Positions 43,001 through 51,753 of a stretch of DNA of 64,000 nt are shown here, piece after piece. Positions within the stretch are counted from its first letter, which is position 1. Every line of letters begins with the position of its first letter. A program made the translations under genes and the position numbers. The notes beneath the pieces are model-generated. The model saw only the letters and a list, made by a program, of their open reading frames with translations, was not told the origin of the DNA and did not search any database. Source of the DNA: Rhodococcus wratislaviensis (GTDB taxonomy: Bacteria; Actinomycetota; Actinomycetes; Mycobacteriales; Mycobacteriaceae); assembly GCF_900455735.1 (NCBI RefSeq), contig NZ_UAUI01000022.1, positions 186,001 through 250,000 of the forward strand, read 5' to 3'.

Positions 43001-43654
43001 CTAGATGGGCCGGAACCCGGCGCCGGGACCGCCGCTCGCGTTCATGTCGGCGATGATCGAGTTGAGGTTGGTGCCGATCTCCGGGCCGATGCACGGTGCC
43101 GCGAGGTAGGCGTTGACCATGGCTACCAGGGTGGTGCCGACGACCAACGGTGCGCCCGAGTCACCCTCGATCACGCAGGTCTGGGTCCACGTCTCCCCCG
43201 TCTGCATGAGGTCGCCGTAGACGATGCCGCAGGTGTTTCCCGTGGTACGGCCTTCCTTGCACGCCACCTGCGGGAAGGCTGCCGGTGCGCCGATGTGGGT
43301 GATGGTGACGCCGCCGACCCTGTTGACCGGGACGACCTTCGCCGGATCGAACTGGATCACCGCGTAGTCGAGCGAGGGATTGGAGATGACGAACTCGCCG
43401 ACGATGCCGCTGTCCTGACTGGCCTCGGGCACCACGTAGGAGCCCGCTTCACCGCAGTGGCCCGCCGTCAGGCCGACGAGCCGGCCCGCGTTGTCGTGTC
43501 CGATGGTGGTGAGTGAGCAGACGAGTTCGTCGTTCACCACGATCCCCGAACCGCCCCCCAAGACGGCGGCCGGAGCTGCTGTCGCGGACCCCGCCGCAAC
43601 GAATCCCAGAATTCCCGCTGTCGCCGCAACAACCGCCGCGAATCGTTTCAACAT
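43001..43654 (-). CDS. Secreted trypsin-like (S1) serine protease
   Basis: A 217-residue exported protein with an N-terminal signal (MLKRFAAVVAATAGILGFVA, cleavage likely after ATA at about residue 27). The catalytic triad can be placed: H66 in GLTAGHCGEAG, D96 in PSLDYAVIQF and S166 in IEGDSGAPLVV. Cysteines near C46/C67, C132/C142 and C160 suggest disulfides, as in streptogrisin-like enzymes. It is small, with no pro-domain of note, so it is probably an active extracellular or cell-wall protease; substrate unknown. Confidence 0.92.
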   Translation of the reverse strand: MLKRFAAVVAATAGILGFVAAGSATAAPAAVLGGGSGIVVNDELVCSLTTIGHDNAGRLVGLTAGHCGEAGSYVVPEASQDSGIVGEFVISNPSLDYAVIQFDPAKVVPVNRVGGVTITHIGAPAAFPQVACKEGRTTGNTCGIVYGDLMQTGETWTQTCVIEGDSGAPLVVGTTLVAMVNAYLAAPCIGPEIGTNLNSIIADMNASGGPGAGFRPI

Positions 43655-43774
43655 TTTTCGAACCTTCCCGGATGAGCCCCGACGGCCGCGTGTCTCCCCA
43701 TAAGAATCCCACCCGCGCAGGACCTGCGTGGGGGAATGCCGATGTAGAGACCGCGACCGTGACCCGCCCGGGTA

Positions 43775-44494
43775 CTACTCGACGGCGCCGAGCGCCTCCA
43801 GTGCTTTGCGGGCGTCCTCGAGTTGCCGGCTCAGCTCGTCCACCCGGGCCGCCGCGAGGTTGCGTGCCGCCACGATGATCGACTCGACGGCCTCGATCGC
43901 CGTCTCCTCCCCGAGTTCCCGGACGGCGCGCTCGACGGCGTCCGGCGAGACGGGGACGGCCTTGCCGGGGCGCTTGGCTCCGTGCGCGACGGTGACGCTC
44001 CAGTCGTTGTCGGCGCCGGCGTGGATGGTGACGCTGACTCCCGCGGGCACCTTCTTGCTGGTGCGTTTGGCCGGTGCCGCGGCCGGTTTCGGGACCGCGG
44101 CGGCGGGCTGAGGCGTCGCGACGGTCTTGGCGGCGGGTGTCTTGGGGGCTGCAGTCTTGGGGGCGGGGGGCGGACCGGGTTCGATTTCCTGGTGCACGGC
44201 CGGCGCCGCGGGGGCGGCGGGCGCGGGCTTGGGGGCGGGAGTTCGTCTCATCAGAAGCTCCTCTGCTTCGAAGGGGAGCTCGTCGTCGACACCTTTGGGG
44301 CGGATCAAGACCGTATTGCCTTGCACGGAGATAACTTTCGCCGAGGCTCCGGCCTCGAGCCCGAGGCTGGGCATCGCCTCGCGCAGATACACGGTGGCCC
44401 GCTTGCCTTCCGCGATCGCGGCAGCGAGGGTCTCGAGATGCTCCGCGGTCAGGTGATCCGGTGCGGCAGCACCGGAACGTCTACGGGGCGGCAT
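43775..44494 (-). CDS. DUF6319-like protein with Ala/Pro/Lys linker
   Basis: A 239-residue protein of unknown function. Residues about 12-85 form a compact domain (HLTAEHLETLAAAIAEGKRA then VYLREAMPSLGLEAG and VLIRPKGVDDELPFEAEELL). A roughly 75-residue Ala/Pro/Lys-rich disordered linker follows, then a second domain with VSVTIHAGADNDWSVTVAHG. A C-terminal helix with coiled-coil character (ARVDELSRQLEDARKALEAL) ends it. The start at 44494 has AAAGGA 6 nt upstream and removes a non-conserved extension. It resembles a family I recall as DUF6319. Divergent from the cyclase. Confidence 0.75.
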   Translation of the reverse strand: MPPRRRSGAAAPDHLTAEHLETLAAAIAEGKRATVYLREAMPSLGLEAGASAKVISVQGNTVLIRPKGVDDELPFEAEELLMRRTPAPKPAPAAPAAPAVHQEIEPGPPPAPKTAAPKTPAAKTVATPQPAAAVPKPAAAPAKRTSKKVPAGVSVTIHAGADNDWSVTVAHGAKRPGKAVPVSPDAVERAVRELGEETAIEAVESIIVAARNLAAARVDELSRQLEDARKALEALGAVE

Positions 44495-44656
44495 GCGCTG
44501 TCCTTTCTGGTCTGTCTCCTGGTTACGCTCGTGAGCACCGCAACTCTCGCACACCCCACCGACGGTTCCGCATCGGACGGGCTCGGACAGTGGCAGATTG
44601 AGGGACTGGACGCACCGCGACCATGCGTGCGGATCGAACGTATCGAGAGGAACGAC

Positions 44657-45712
44657 GTGACGTCGGAAGCACCGGAGAACGGCGACGAGACCGCAACGAC
44701 GACGGAGATCTCACCGAGCCTGCTCCGCGACGTCCAGGCCGATCTCGAGGAGTCGCTTCTGGGCGGGCCCCGCCGCTACACGCGGGCCGAGATCGCCGAC
44801 TTCGCGGGGGTGTCCCTCGAACGGGCGGACCGCCTGTGGGTGTCGATGGGTTTCGCGGTCGACACCGATCCGGACGGTGTCATGTTCACCGAGGGGGACG
44901 CCGCCGCGTTGCGCACCATCGCGTCGCTCGTCGACCAGGGGATCATCTCACCGGAACGCGAAGTGGCGGCGGCTCGTGCTCTCGGCCAGTCGATGTCGCG
45001 GCTCGCCGAATGGCAGGTTTCATTGATCAGCACCCACATCGTCGATCAGCTCGCGGGGTCCGCGGGCAGCGACGAGCAGGCCATCCGGGAGCAGGTGCGC
45101 GAACTCACCGCCGAGATCCTTCCGGCGGTCGAGTCTCTGCAGGCGTACGTGTGGCGCAGGCACATCGCCTCGACCACCGGTCGCAACGTGGGGAACCCCG
45201 GAGAGGAGGTTGCGAGCCGGAAACTGGTCGTCGGCTTCGCGGACATCGTCGGGTACACGTCGCTGACCCGTCAGCTCGGCGCCCGGGAACTGAGCGACCT
45301 TCTGGAACGATTCGAGTCGGCGTCGACGTCGGTCATCGGCCGGCATCAGGGATGGGTGGTGAAGACGGTCGGCGACGAGGTCATGTTCGCCGTCGAGTCG
45401 CCGGCCGATGCGGCGGAGATCGCCCTGCAGCTGCGGGAGCAGGTTCTGCCGGACGAGACGGACCCCGAACTGCGGGTAGGTCTCGCGATGGGTCCGGTGC
45501 TCGTCCGGTTCGGCGACCTCTACGGCTCCGTCGTCAACACCGCGGCGCGACTCACCGGTTCGGCGCGTCCCGGCACGGTGCTGATCGACGAGGCGCTCGC
45601 CCACGAACTCGCCGACGCTCCCGGTTACTACCTCAAGCAGCTACGTCCACGACGCGTTCGAGGGATACGAAGACTCGAACAGTTCGTGTTGCGCCGAGAC
45701 CGGGACGCCTAG
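44657..45712 (+). CDS. Class III adenylate cyclase (Rv1264/Rv2212-like)
   Basis: A 351-residue cytosolic cyclase making cAMP from ATP. The first about 180 residues are helical (RRYTRAEIADFAGVSLERAD, EREVAAARALGQSMSRLAEW) like the autoinhibitory, pH-responsive domain of mycobacterial Rv1264. The catalytic domain has metal-binding D196 (VVGFADIVGYTSLTRQ) and D240 (VVKTVGDEVMFAV), substrate-binding K236, D287, and transition-state N294/R298 (GSVVNTAARL). All key residues are present, so it should be active as a homodimer. GTG 44657 follows AGAGGA by 5 nt. Confidence 0.9.
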   Translation: MTSEAPENGDETATTTEISPSLLRDVQADLEESLLGGPRRYTRAEIADFAGVSLERADRLWVSMGFAVDTDPDGVMFTEGDAAALRTIASLVDQGIISPEREVAAARALGQSMSRLAEWQVSLISTHIVDQLAGSAGSDEQAIREQVRELTAEILPAVESLQAYVWRRHIASTTGRNVGNPGEEVASRKLVVGFADIVGYTSLTRQLGARELSDLLERFESASTSVIGRHQGWVVKTVGDEVMFAVESPADAAEIALQLREQVLPDETDPELRVGLAMGPVLVRFGDLYGSVVNTAARLTGSARPGTVLIDEALAHELADAPGYYLKQLRPRRVRGIRRLEQFVLRRDRDA

Positions 45713-45718
45713 CGACCG

Positions 45719-45823
45719 TCAGCTTCCGAAGGGAAGGGTTCCGGGCGGGATGGAGTATCCGCTGCTGCCGGCGGCGACGCCGCCCCAAGCACCGAGGAGC
45801 CAGTTGAGTGCATCAGTGATCAT
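45719..45823 (-). CDS. Candidate 34-residue small protein
   Basis: A short frame with ATG at 45823, GGAAGG about 7 nt upstream, and a TGA at 45719-45721. The peptide starts MITDALNWLLGAWGGVAAGS and ends in a Ser/Pro/Gly-rich tail, so the first half is an amphipathic or weakly hydrophobic helix. I recognise no family. A strong hairpin lies in its 5' leader. It is convergent with the adenylate cyclase, 6 nt apart, and downstream of the TetR gene on the same strand. It could be spurious; conservation would decide. Confidence 0.5.
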   Translation of the reverse strand: MITDALNWLLGAWGGVAAGSSGYSIPPGTLPFGS

Positions 45824-45854
45824 CGAGAAACCTTCCCACACCATTCATTCGATA

Positions 45855-45877
45855 CGCGCGGCATCCGGTGCCGCGCG
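45855..45877 (-). promoter_or_regulatory. Hairpin in the leader of the small ORF
   Basis: CGCGCGGCA (45855-45863) and TGCCGCGCG (45869-45877) form a perfect 9-bp stem with a 5-nt loop. It lies between the TetR stop and the 34-codon ORF, so it is either the TetR terminator or a 5'-UTR structure of the small gene. Confidence 0.6.
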
Positions 45878-45916
45878 CACGTGCCACGGTAATGACGACG
45901 TGCGGAGCTGTCGACG

Positions 45917-46588
45917 TCACAATGCCTGAGCAGGCGGTATCTCGAGGAGTGCCGGCTCGGCGGGACCGGCGGCGACCTGGGCGGCGCGTGCGGCGAGGAA
46001 GTCGTCGACGATCTGCTCACACGCGACCCGTCCCAGCGGGGTCAGGGTCGCGAGCCGGGTGAAGACGAGTGGTCCGATCAGTTGCGCAAGGGCGAGGTCG
46101 TAGTCGAATTCGCCGAGTCGTTCGGCTGCCTCGGGTGTTCCGAAGACCTGGTCGAACGCCGCCCGGTACTGCTCGACGATGGTCTGCCTCAGCGTCCGCA
46201 GTTCCGGTTTGTCCGATTCGACGGCGGCCGCGCTCGAGTAGTCGTCCAACGCAGGGCCCATGCCCAGCCAGCACATGGCCGTCACGTGCATGGGTGCACT
46301 CTCGATGAGCTTCGCCTGACTGACCATCAACTCGACCAGCCGGTCGCGGAGGTCGCCGTCGGCGGGCACTGTCGGCGCGGGTGGGATCAGCCGCCCGAAG
46401 GCCGCGGCGACCAGTTCGGTGCCGTTGTCGAAGTGCCGGTAGAGCGTGGCCCGAGCCACGTTCGCCAGCTTGGTGACAGCGTCGATCGTGACGGCGTCAG
46501 TGCCGCCCTTCGCGAGAAGAGTTGTCGCGGCGTCGAGAAGTCTCGCGCGGGAGCGCTGCCTGCGGGGATCCTGCTCGGTCATCTGCAC
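45917..46588 (-). CDS. TetR/AcrR family regulator of the adjacent MFS pump
   Basis: A 223-residue repressor with an N-terminal helix-turn-helix (LLDAATTLLAKGGTDAVTID, then NVARATLYRHFDNGTELVAAAF) and a helical ligand domain ending ARAAQVAAGPAEPALLEIPP. GTG 46588 has AGGA 7 nt upstream; ATG 46582 is an alternative. It is divergent from an MFS exporter with a 21-bp palindrome between them, the classic arrangement of a local efflux repressor. Confidence 0.9.
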   Translation of the reverse strand: MQMTEQDPRRQRSRARLLDAATTLLAKGGTDAVTIDAVTKLANVARATLYRHFDNGTELVAAAFGRLIPPAPTVPADGDLRDRLVELMVSQAKLIESAPMHVTAMCWLGMGPALDDYSSAAAVESDKPELRTLRQTIVEQYRAAFDQVFGTPEAAERLGEFDYDLALAQLIGPLVFTRLATLTPLGRVACEQIVDDFLAARAAQVAAGPAEPALLEIPPAQAL

Positions 46589-46629
46589 CGCCCGTTCCTG
46601 CCCGACCTCTTGTGAACCGCCAGTCTACC

Positions 46630-46650
46630 AACGATACTGACAGTCTCGTT
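46630..46650 (+). promoter_or_regulatory. 21-bp operator palindrome between tetR and the MFS gene
   Basis: The symmetric halves are AACGA-t-ACTG and CAGT-c-TCGTT around a central A, matching at 9 of 10 half-site positions. It sits in the 84-bp divergent promoter region. The reverse strand contains TCAGTATCGTT, which recurs almost exactly in the palindrome upstream of the diiron oxygenase gene. Confidence 0.65.
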
Positions 46651-46672
46651 ACTTCCACGGAGGGACTTCATC

Positions 46673-48256
46673 GTGCGCTCTCGGGACTCCGCACCACCGC
46701 AGGACACCGAACAGAGCAACACCACCGGCTGGACCCTTCGGCAGATCTGGATGCTGACGGTCGCGTGCTGCGCGGTCGCACTCGTCGTCGCGGCGATGGC
46801 GGCACTGAACACCGCGCTCCCCGACCTCGCGCGCGACACGGGCGCGACCCAGAGCCAGCTCACGTGGATCGTCGACGGCTACACCCTCACCCTGGCTGCC
46901 CTGCTGCTCCCGGCGGGCGCGCTCGGCGACCGGTACGGCCGGCGAGGGCTGCTCATGGTCGGGCTGTTGATCTTCGGCCTGGGCTCCGCCATTCCGATCC
47001 TGAACGACAGCCCCGAGTGGATCATCGGTTCCCGGGCGATAGCGGGCGTCGGCGCCGCCCTCGTGATGCCCGCAACATTGTCACTGCTCACGGCCGGTTT
47101 TCCGCCCGCACACCGAGGCCGGGCCGTGGGCATCTGGTCGGGCGTCGCGGGGTCCGGCGCAATCGCCGGCCTGCTCGTGTCCGGACTCCTGCTCGAGAAG
47201 TGGTCGTGGCACGCCATCTTCATCAGCCTCGCCGTGGTGTCCGCCCTGATCTTCGTCACGGGCTTCACCATCTCCTCCTCCCGGGAGACCGAACGCCCAC
47301 CACTGGACCTGCCCGGCACCGCGCTGATCGCCGCCGCGGTCGGCTTGTTCGTCCTGGGAACCATCGAGGCGCCGCAGCGCGGCTGGCTGGATCCCGTCGT
47401 GCTCGGACTGCTCGTCGGTGGCCTCGCCGCCGCGGCCGCGTTCGCCCTCGTGGAACTGCGCAGAAAACGCCCACTGCTCGACGTCCGGCTGTTCGCCAAC
47501 CGCGCCTTCGGCTCCGGGTCGATGTCGCTCCTACTGCAGTTCCTGGCGTCTCTCGGCCTCTTCTTCCTCGTCGTCCAGTACCTGCAGCTGGTGCTGAACT
47601 ACTCCCCTCTGCAGTCTGCGCTCGCGCTCGCCCCCATCGCCGTGCCGGTCGTGGCGATGTCCGCGGTCATGCCGATGCTCATCCCGCACGTCGGGCTCCG
47701 GCCGCTACTCGCGTCCGGTTCCGCACTGCTCGGCCTCGGCATCCTCCTGCTGGTGCGGCTCGATGCGCATTCGAGCTACGCGGAAGTGTGCGGCCCGCTC
47801 ATCGTGGCCGCCTTCGGTATCGGACTGTGCACGGCACCCGCGACGGCGGCCATCGTGCAGAACACCCCGGACGCGAAGCAGGGTGTCGCGTCGGCCGTCA
47901 ACGACACGGCGCGCGAGATCGGTTCGGCCATCGGGGTCGCCTTGGCGGGCAGCGTCCTGGCCGCGGGGTACGGCACCCACGTGCAGCCGGCGGTCGACGC
48001 CGTTCCGGAGGCCGCGAAGGAGCCGGTGTCCAGTTCCCTGGCGGCGGCACTGCAGGTCGCCGAAGTTGCCGGCCCCCAGGGCGAGCAGCTGGCGACGTTC
48101 GCGCGGGACTCGTTCCTGAAGGGTTTCGACGAGGCATCCATCGTGCTGGCCTGCGTGTTGTTCGCCGCGTCGCTGCTGCTCGCGGTGTGGGCTCCCGGAC
48201 GGAAGGGCTCCGCGCCGACGACCGAATCTCAGAAAGAACTGGCCGACGTCGACTGA
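46673..48256 (+). CDS. MFS drug-efflux permease, DHA2 family, TetR-controlled
   Basis: A 527-residue 14-helix exporter. Motifs: MAALNTALPDLARDTGATQS, LTWIVDGYTLTLAALLLPAG then GDRYGRRGL, and SRAIAGVGAALVMPATLSLL. The C-terminal third has NDTAREIGSAIGVALAGSVL as in other DHA2 pumps. GTG 46673 follows GGAGG by 9 nt. The local TetR probably derepresses it in response to its substrate, which is unknown. Confidence 0.92.
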   Translation: MRSRDSAPPQDTEQSNTTGWTLRQIWMLTVACCAVALVVAAMAALNTALPDLARDTGATQSQLTWIVDGYTLTLAALLLPAGALGDRYGRRGLLMVGLLIFGLGSAIPILNDSPEWIIGSRAIAGVGAALVMPATLSLLTAGFPPAHRGRAVGIWSGVAGSGAIAGLLVSGLLLEKWSWHAIFISLAVVSALIFVTGFTISSSRETERPPLDLPGTALIAAAVGLFVLGTIEAPQRGWLDPVVLGLLVGGLAAAAAFALVELRRKRPLLDVRLFANRAFGSGSMSLLLQFLASLGLFFLVVQYLQLVLNYSPLQSALALAPIAVPVVAMSAVMPMLIPHVGLRPLLASGSALLGLGILLLVRLDAHSSYAEVCGPLIVAAFGIGLCTAPATAAIVQNTPDAKQGVASAVNDTAREIGSAIGVALAGSVLAAGYGTHVQPAVDAVPEAAKEPVSSSLAAALQVAEVAGPQGEQLATFARDSFLKGFDEASIVLACVLFAASLLLAVWAPGRKGSAPTTESQKELADVD

Positions 48257-48292
48257 GCGAACATTGCCCTTGTGACCGCCGTCATTGTATCG

Positions 48293-48311
48293 TTCAGTAT
48301 CAGTTACTGAA
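48293..48311 (+). promoter_or_regulatory. Palindrome upstream of the diiron oxygenase gene
   Basis: TTCAGTATCAGTTACTGAA has perfect 7-bp arms around TCAGT and ends 44 nt before the ATG. It shares TCAGTATC followed by GTT with the tetR-MFS operator, which suggests that the same regulator binds both (inference). Confidence 0.55.
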
Positions 48312-48355
48312 TGTCACAGTTAGTTGACCGCCTAGTCACAGATCAAGGGGTAGTG

Positions 48356-49252
48356 ATGACCGCATCGATCGTCGTCTCCGACCGCGAAGAGACCGCCCAG
48401 CGCTTGCTGGCGTCGTCGGCACGCAAGTCCTACGACCCGATGGTCGAGGTCGACTGGGAAGCACCGATCCCCGACGACAAGTTCGGTCTGACCCCCGAGT
48501 GGAGCACGCTCTACGGCACCGCCCTGTGGGACGAGATGACCGAAGAGCAGAAGATCGAACTCACCAAGCACGAGGCCGCCAGCGTCTCCAGCGTCGGACT
48601 GTGGTTCGAGATCCTGCTCATGCAGATGCTGCTGCGCGACGTGTACGGCCGCGACAAGCACTCGCGCCACGTCCAGTTCGCGCTCACCGAGGTGGCCGAC
48701 GAATGCCGCCACTCGGTGATGTTCGCCCGCGCCGGTGAACGCCTGAACATGCCGAGCTACGGCCCGCACCCCGCGATCCACAAGCTCGGACGCATCTGGG
48801 GCGGCTTCTTCCGCGGCGCCAACGCGTACGCCAGCGTGATGGCCGCCGAGGAGATCCTCGACATGATGCAGCGCGACTTCATGAAGGACGAGCGCGTGCA
48901 GCCCGTCACCCGAACGGTGAGCAAGATCCACGTCCTCGAGGAGGCCCGCCACATCCGCTTCGCTCGCGAAGAGGTCGGACGCCGCATCGAGGGCGCCAGC
49001 TGGGCACGACTGCAGTTCGAGCGCCTCAACACCGCGGTGGTCGTGTATTTCGTGATGAAGAGCATGATCCGCAAGGACGTGTATGCGAATGCCGGACTCG
49101 ACCCGGAGCGGGCCGCCGCCGAGGCCAAGAACAACCAGCACTACAAGGACACCGTCCGTACGTCCGGTTCCAAGTTGATGCAGTTCCTCGATGGCGTCGG
49201 CCTCGTCGGCGGCCCGTCCAAGCGCCTCTACAAGAGGGTCCATCTCCTCTGA
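48356..49252 (+). CDS. AurF-like diiron oxygenase
   Basis: A 298-residue protein of the AurF/p-aminobenzoate N-oxygenase-like ferritin superfamily. Carboxylate and histidine metal ligands are expected in ALTEVADECRHSVMFARAGE and SKIHVLEEARHIRFAREEVG; a further Glu lies in KHEAASVSSVGLWFE. Relatives oxygenate amines, but this group's substrate is unproven. ATG 48356 is preferred to an upstream in-frame ATG because AAGGGG lies 5 nt before it. It follows a TetR-controlled efflux gene and is convergent, one base apart, with the SulP gene. Confidence 0.85.
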   Translation: MTASIVVSDREETAQRLLASSARKSYDPMVEVDWEAPIPDDKFGLTPEWSTLYGTALWDEMTEEQKIELTKHEAASVSSVGLWFEILLMQMLLRDVYGRDKHSRHVQFALTEVADECRHSVMFARAGERLNMPSYGPHPAIHKLGRIWGGFFRGANAYASVMAAEEILDMMQRDFMKDERVQPVTRTVSKIHVLEEARHIRFAREEVGRRIEGASWARLQFERLNTAVVVYFVMKSMIRKDVYANAGLDPERAAAEAKNNQHYKDTVRTSGSKLMQFLDGVGLVGGPSKRLYKRVHLL

Positions 49253-49253
49253 A

Positions 49254-51533
49254 TCATGTGGGGACGTGGTCCAGGTAGGACACACCGGTCGAGGTGATCT
49301 CGAGTACTCGCGCGGACGGAATGTCGAAGAACATTCCCGCGACGCGTACTCGGCCCTCGGCCGCCGCTGCGCCGACGAGGGGATGGCGCCCGAGGGTTTG
49401 TACCTGGACCGCCACGTTCACCATGCCCAGCTGGTCGACCTCGTCGAATCCGAGCTCGGCCGCTGCTCGCGCCACCGGATGACCGCTGAGGAACGCGTTC
49501 CGGCTCGGCTGCGCGAACGTCAGCCACTGCTCGACGGCGTCGCGATCGGACCCGTCGTTCTCGGGCGGCGCACTTGCGAGCACGGCCTTCATCGCGCCAC
49601 AGCCGGAGTGGCCGCACACGATCACCGAGCTGACCTCGAGTTCGTCGAGGGCGAAGGCAAGTCCCGCCTCGACGGACACGTCCTGCTTCCCGGTCGGGAC
49701 GAGGTTGCCCACGTTGCGCACCGTGAACAGGTCGCCCGGCCCACTGCTGGTGATCACGTTCGGCACGATGCGTGAATCGGAGCAGGTGAGGAACAACGAG
49801 TCGGGGCGCTGCCCGTCCCGGAGGTCGTCGAGGTGCGGCTGCAGTTGAGCCGCGTTCCGCCGGTGGTACTCCGACACTCCCGCGAGGACCGGTCGGAGCG
49901 CCGCCGGTGTGCTGGTGGACTCCTCGGTGTCGGTGTGTCGCGGCTGCCAGCTCTTCCACGGGGCGAACCCGCGAGGGCTCACCACTCCGATGCCACGCCT
50001 GGGCGGCGATGCGCCGACGGCGTCCATGTCGACGGGACCGAGCGCATCGATCACGACCGTTCCGCCGTTCCGCTCGTGGTGACGCTTCCAGTCGTCGATC
50101 GCCTCGAACATGGCGTGGTCGAGGAAGTCGACCGCCAGTTCCACGGTGACGTGCGCGCCCTCGGGCACCTTCGCGAGGAGCCCGGTCAATGCCGGCATGG
50201 ACAGGAAGCTGCACGACCCCTCGACGGTCACGCGCCACCGCCCGGAACCCTCGGAGCCGACAGGTTCGGCCCGCATCTTGGGGTGGATGACCCGCCACAG
50301 CAGCAGGACCACCGCGAGTGCGAGACCGATGATCACGCCCTCGAGCAGGTTCAGGAAGACCACGCCGGCCACGGTCACGCCGTACACCCACAGGTCGCCG
50401 GTGCGCCGGGCCGTCCGCAGATGAGCCATCTTGACGAGCTGGATGCCGATCACGATGAGGAGGCCGGCCAGCGCGGCCATCGGGATCTGCTCGACGAGTC
50501 CGGTGAGCAGCGCGGCGAAGACGAGGATCCACACGCCGTGCAGCACCGCGGATGCCCGGGTGCGCGCCCCGGCGGCCACGTTGGTGGAACTGCGCACGAT
50601 CACACCGGTGACCGGCAGGCCGCCGATGAGACCCGAGATCATGTTGGCCGAGCCCTGACCGACGAGTTCACGGTTGAACTCCGAACGCGTGCCGCCGTGC
50701 ATCTTGTCGACGGCGACCGCGGACAGCAGGCTCTCGACGCTCGCGATCAGCGCGACCGTGAGTACACCGGTGGCCACTGCGAGCCACGGGCCCTCCGGCA
50801 TCGAAGGCAGTGCCACGGCGTCGAACAGGGAGCCATCCAACGCGATTCGATCGATGTCGAGCGGGAAGACAAGGGAGAGAACGGTGGCGGCGACGACGGC
50901 GACCAGCGGGCCGGGGAGCACCTGCAGCTTGCCGGGAATCTTCTTCCAGAACAGCAGGACGGCGATGACCACCGATCCCACGAGGACGTCGCTGTACCGG
51001 GCGGACGTCAGCTGTCCGGGGAGCTGGGTGATGTTCTCGACGGTCGAGCTATGCGAGCTACCACCGAGTAGGACGTGAATCTGCTGGAGGGCGATCGTGA
51101 TTCCGATACCCGCCAGCATGGCGTGGACCACGACCGGCGCGATGGCCAGGGCCGCACGGGCAATTCTACTGAGCCCGAAGATGATTTGAAGGAATCCGGC
51201 CGCGACGGTGATCGCGCACGTGGCCTTCCAGCCGAACGTGGCGACCAATTCTGCTACCACCACGGTCAATCCGGCGGCAGGACCACTGACCTGGAGCGGT
51301 GAACCTCCGATGGAACCCGCCACCACACCGCCGACGATCGCCGCGATGAGCCCCGCCATGATCGGGGCGTCGGACGCGATCGCGATACCGAGCGACAGTG
51401 GTAGTGCGACGAGGAAGACGACGAGCGACGCGGGTAGGTCGTATCGCGCGTTATCTCGCAACCTTTCGCCGAGGGTCGGTCCGGGGGCGGGTGCACCGGA
51501 TGGGGGTGCTTTCTCGTTCTCGAGGATCGACAT
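49254..51533 (-). CDS. SulP-type anion transporter fused to a beta-carbonic anhydrase (Rv3273-like)
   Basis: A 759-residue fusion. Residues about 30-420 are a SulP membrane domain with 10-14 helices (ARYDLPASLVVFLVALPLSL, SPLQVSGPAAGLTVVVAELV). A short STAS-like segment follows, then a cytosolic beta-carbonic anhydrase from about 540. Zinc ligands are C584, D586 (LTCSDSRIV), H642 and C645 (VCGHSGCGAMKAV). It most likely couples bicarbonate or sulfate uptake to CO2/bicarbonate interconversion at the membrane; M. tuberculosis Rv3273 has the same architecture. A gamma-class anhydrase gene lies 4 kb away. Confidence 0.93.
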   Translation of the reverse strand: MSILENEKAPPSGAPAPGPTLGERLRDNARYDLPASLVVFLVALPLSLGIAIASDAPIMAGLIAAIVGGVVAGSIGGSPLQVSGPAAGLTVVVAELVATFGWKATCAITVAAGFLQIIFGLSRIARAALAIAPVVVHAMLAGIGITIALQQIHVLLGGSSHSSTVENITQLPGQLTSARYSDVLVGSVVIAVLLFWKKIPGKLQVLPGPLVAVVAATVLSLVFPLDIDRIALDGSLFDAVALPSMPEGPWLAVATGVLTVALIASVESLLSAVAVDKMHGGTRSEFNRELVGQGSANMISGLIGGLPVTGVIVRSSTNVAAGARTRASAVLHGVWILVFAALLTGLVEQIPMAALAGLLIVIGIQLVKMAHLRTARRTGDLWVYGVTVAGVVFLNLLEGVIIGLALAVVLLLWRVIHPKMRAEPVGSEGSGRWRVTVEGSCSFLSMPALTGLLAKVPEGAHVTVELAVDFLDHAMFEAIDDWKRHHERNGGTVVIDALGPVDMDAVGASPPRRGIGVVSPRGFAPWKSWQPRHTDTEESTSTPAALRPVLAGVSEYHRRNAAQLQPHLDDLRDGQRPDSLFLTCSDSRIVPNVITSSGPGDLFTVRNVGNLVPTGKQDVSVEAGLAFALDELEVSSVIVCGHSGCGAMKAVLASAPPENDGSDRDAVEQWLTFAQPSRNAFLSGHPVARAAAELGFDEVDQLGMVNVAVQVQTLGRHPLVGAAAAEGRVRVAGMFFDIPSARVLEITSTGVSYLDHVPT

Positions 51534-51707
51534 GTCGACACCTTACGGGCGGAGAACGACGAAACGCCCGAAACGGACGGGATCTTGTGGCATGTGTCAC
51601 TGTGGCACTGCTTTTCGCACAGTTGAATCGAAAACTATTGGACAACAGTCCATTACATGAAGCTTAAAGTACACAAAGTTCACCGTGCCCACCCTTGCAC
51701 CGTGAGA

Positions 51708-51742
51708 CGTGCCGGTCACCGCGGGAAACGGTGACCGGCACG
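51708..51742 (-). terminator. Strong hairpin terminator after the MatC carrier gene
   Basis: CGTGCCGGTCACCG (51708-51721) pairs perfectly over 14 bp with CGGTGACCGGCACG (51729-51742), loop CGGGAAA. It lies 12 nt past the carrier's stop codon and has no T-run, the form common in actinobacteria. The rest of the 220-bp gap holds the SulP gene's promoter region, including a small TGGAC-AACA-GTCCA palindrome near 51639-51652. Confidence 0.75.
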
Positions 51743-51753
51743 ACCGGGCCGGC

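Noticed and set aside
43708..43735. CGCAGG-A-CCTGCG palindrome upstream of the secreted protease as an operator
   Set aside because: Short and very GC-rich; with no neighbouring regulator or second copy it cannot be told from chance.
48311..48355. Earlier ATG for the diiron oxygenase
   Set aside because: It overlaps the operator palindrome and lacks a ribosome site, whereas ATG 48356 has AAGGGG at good spacing.
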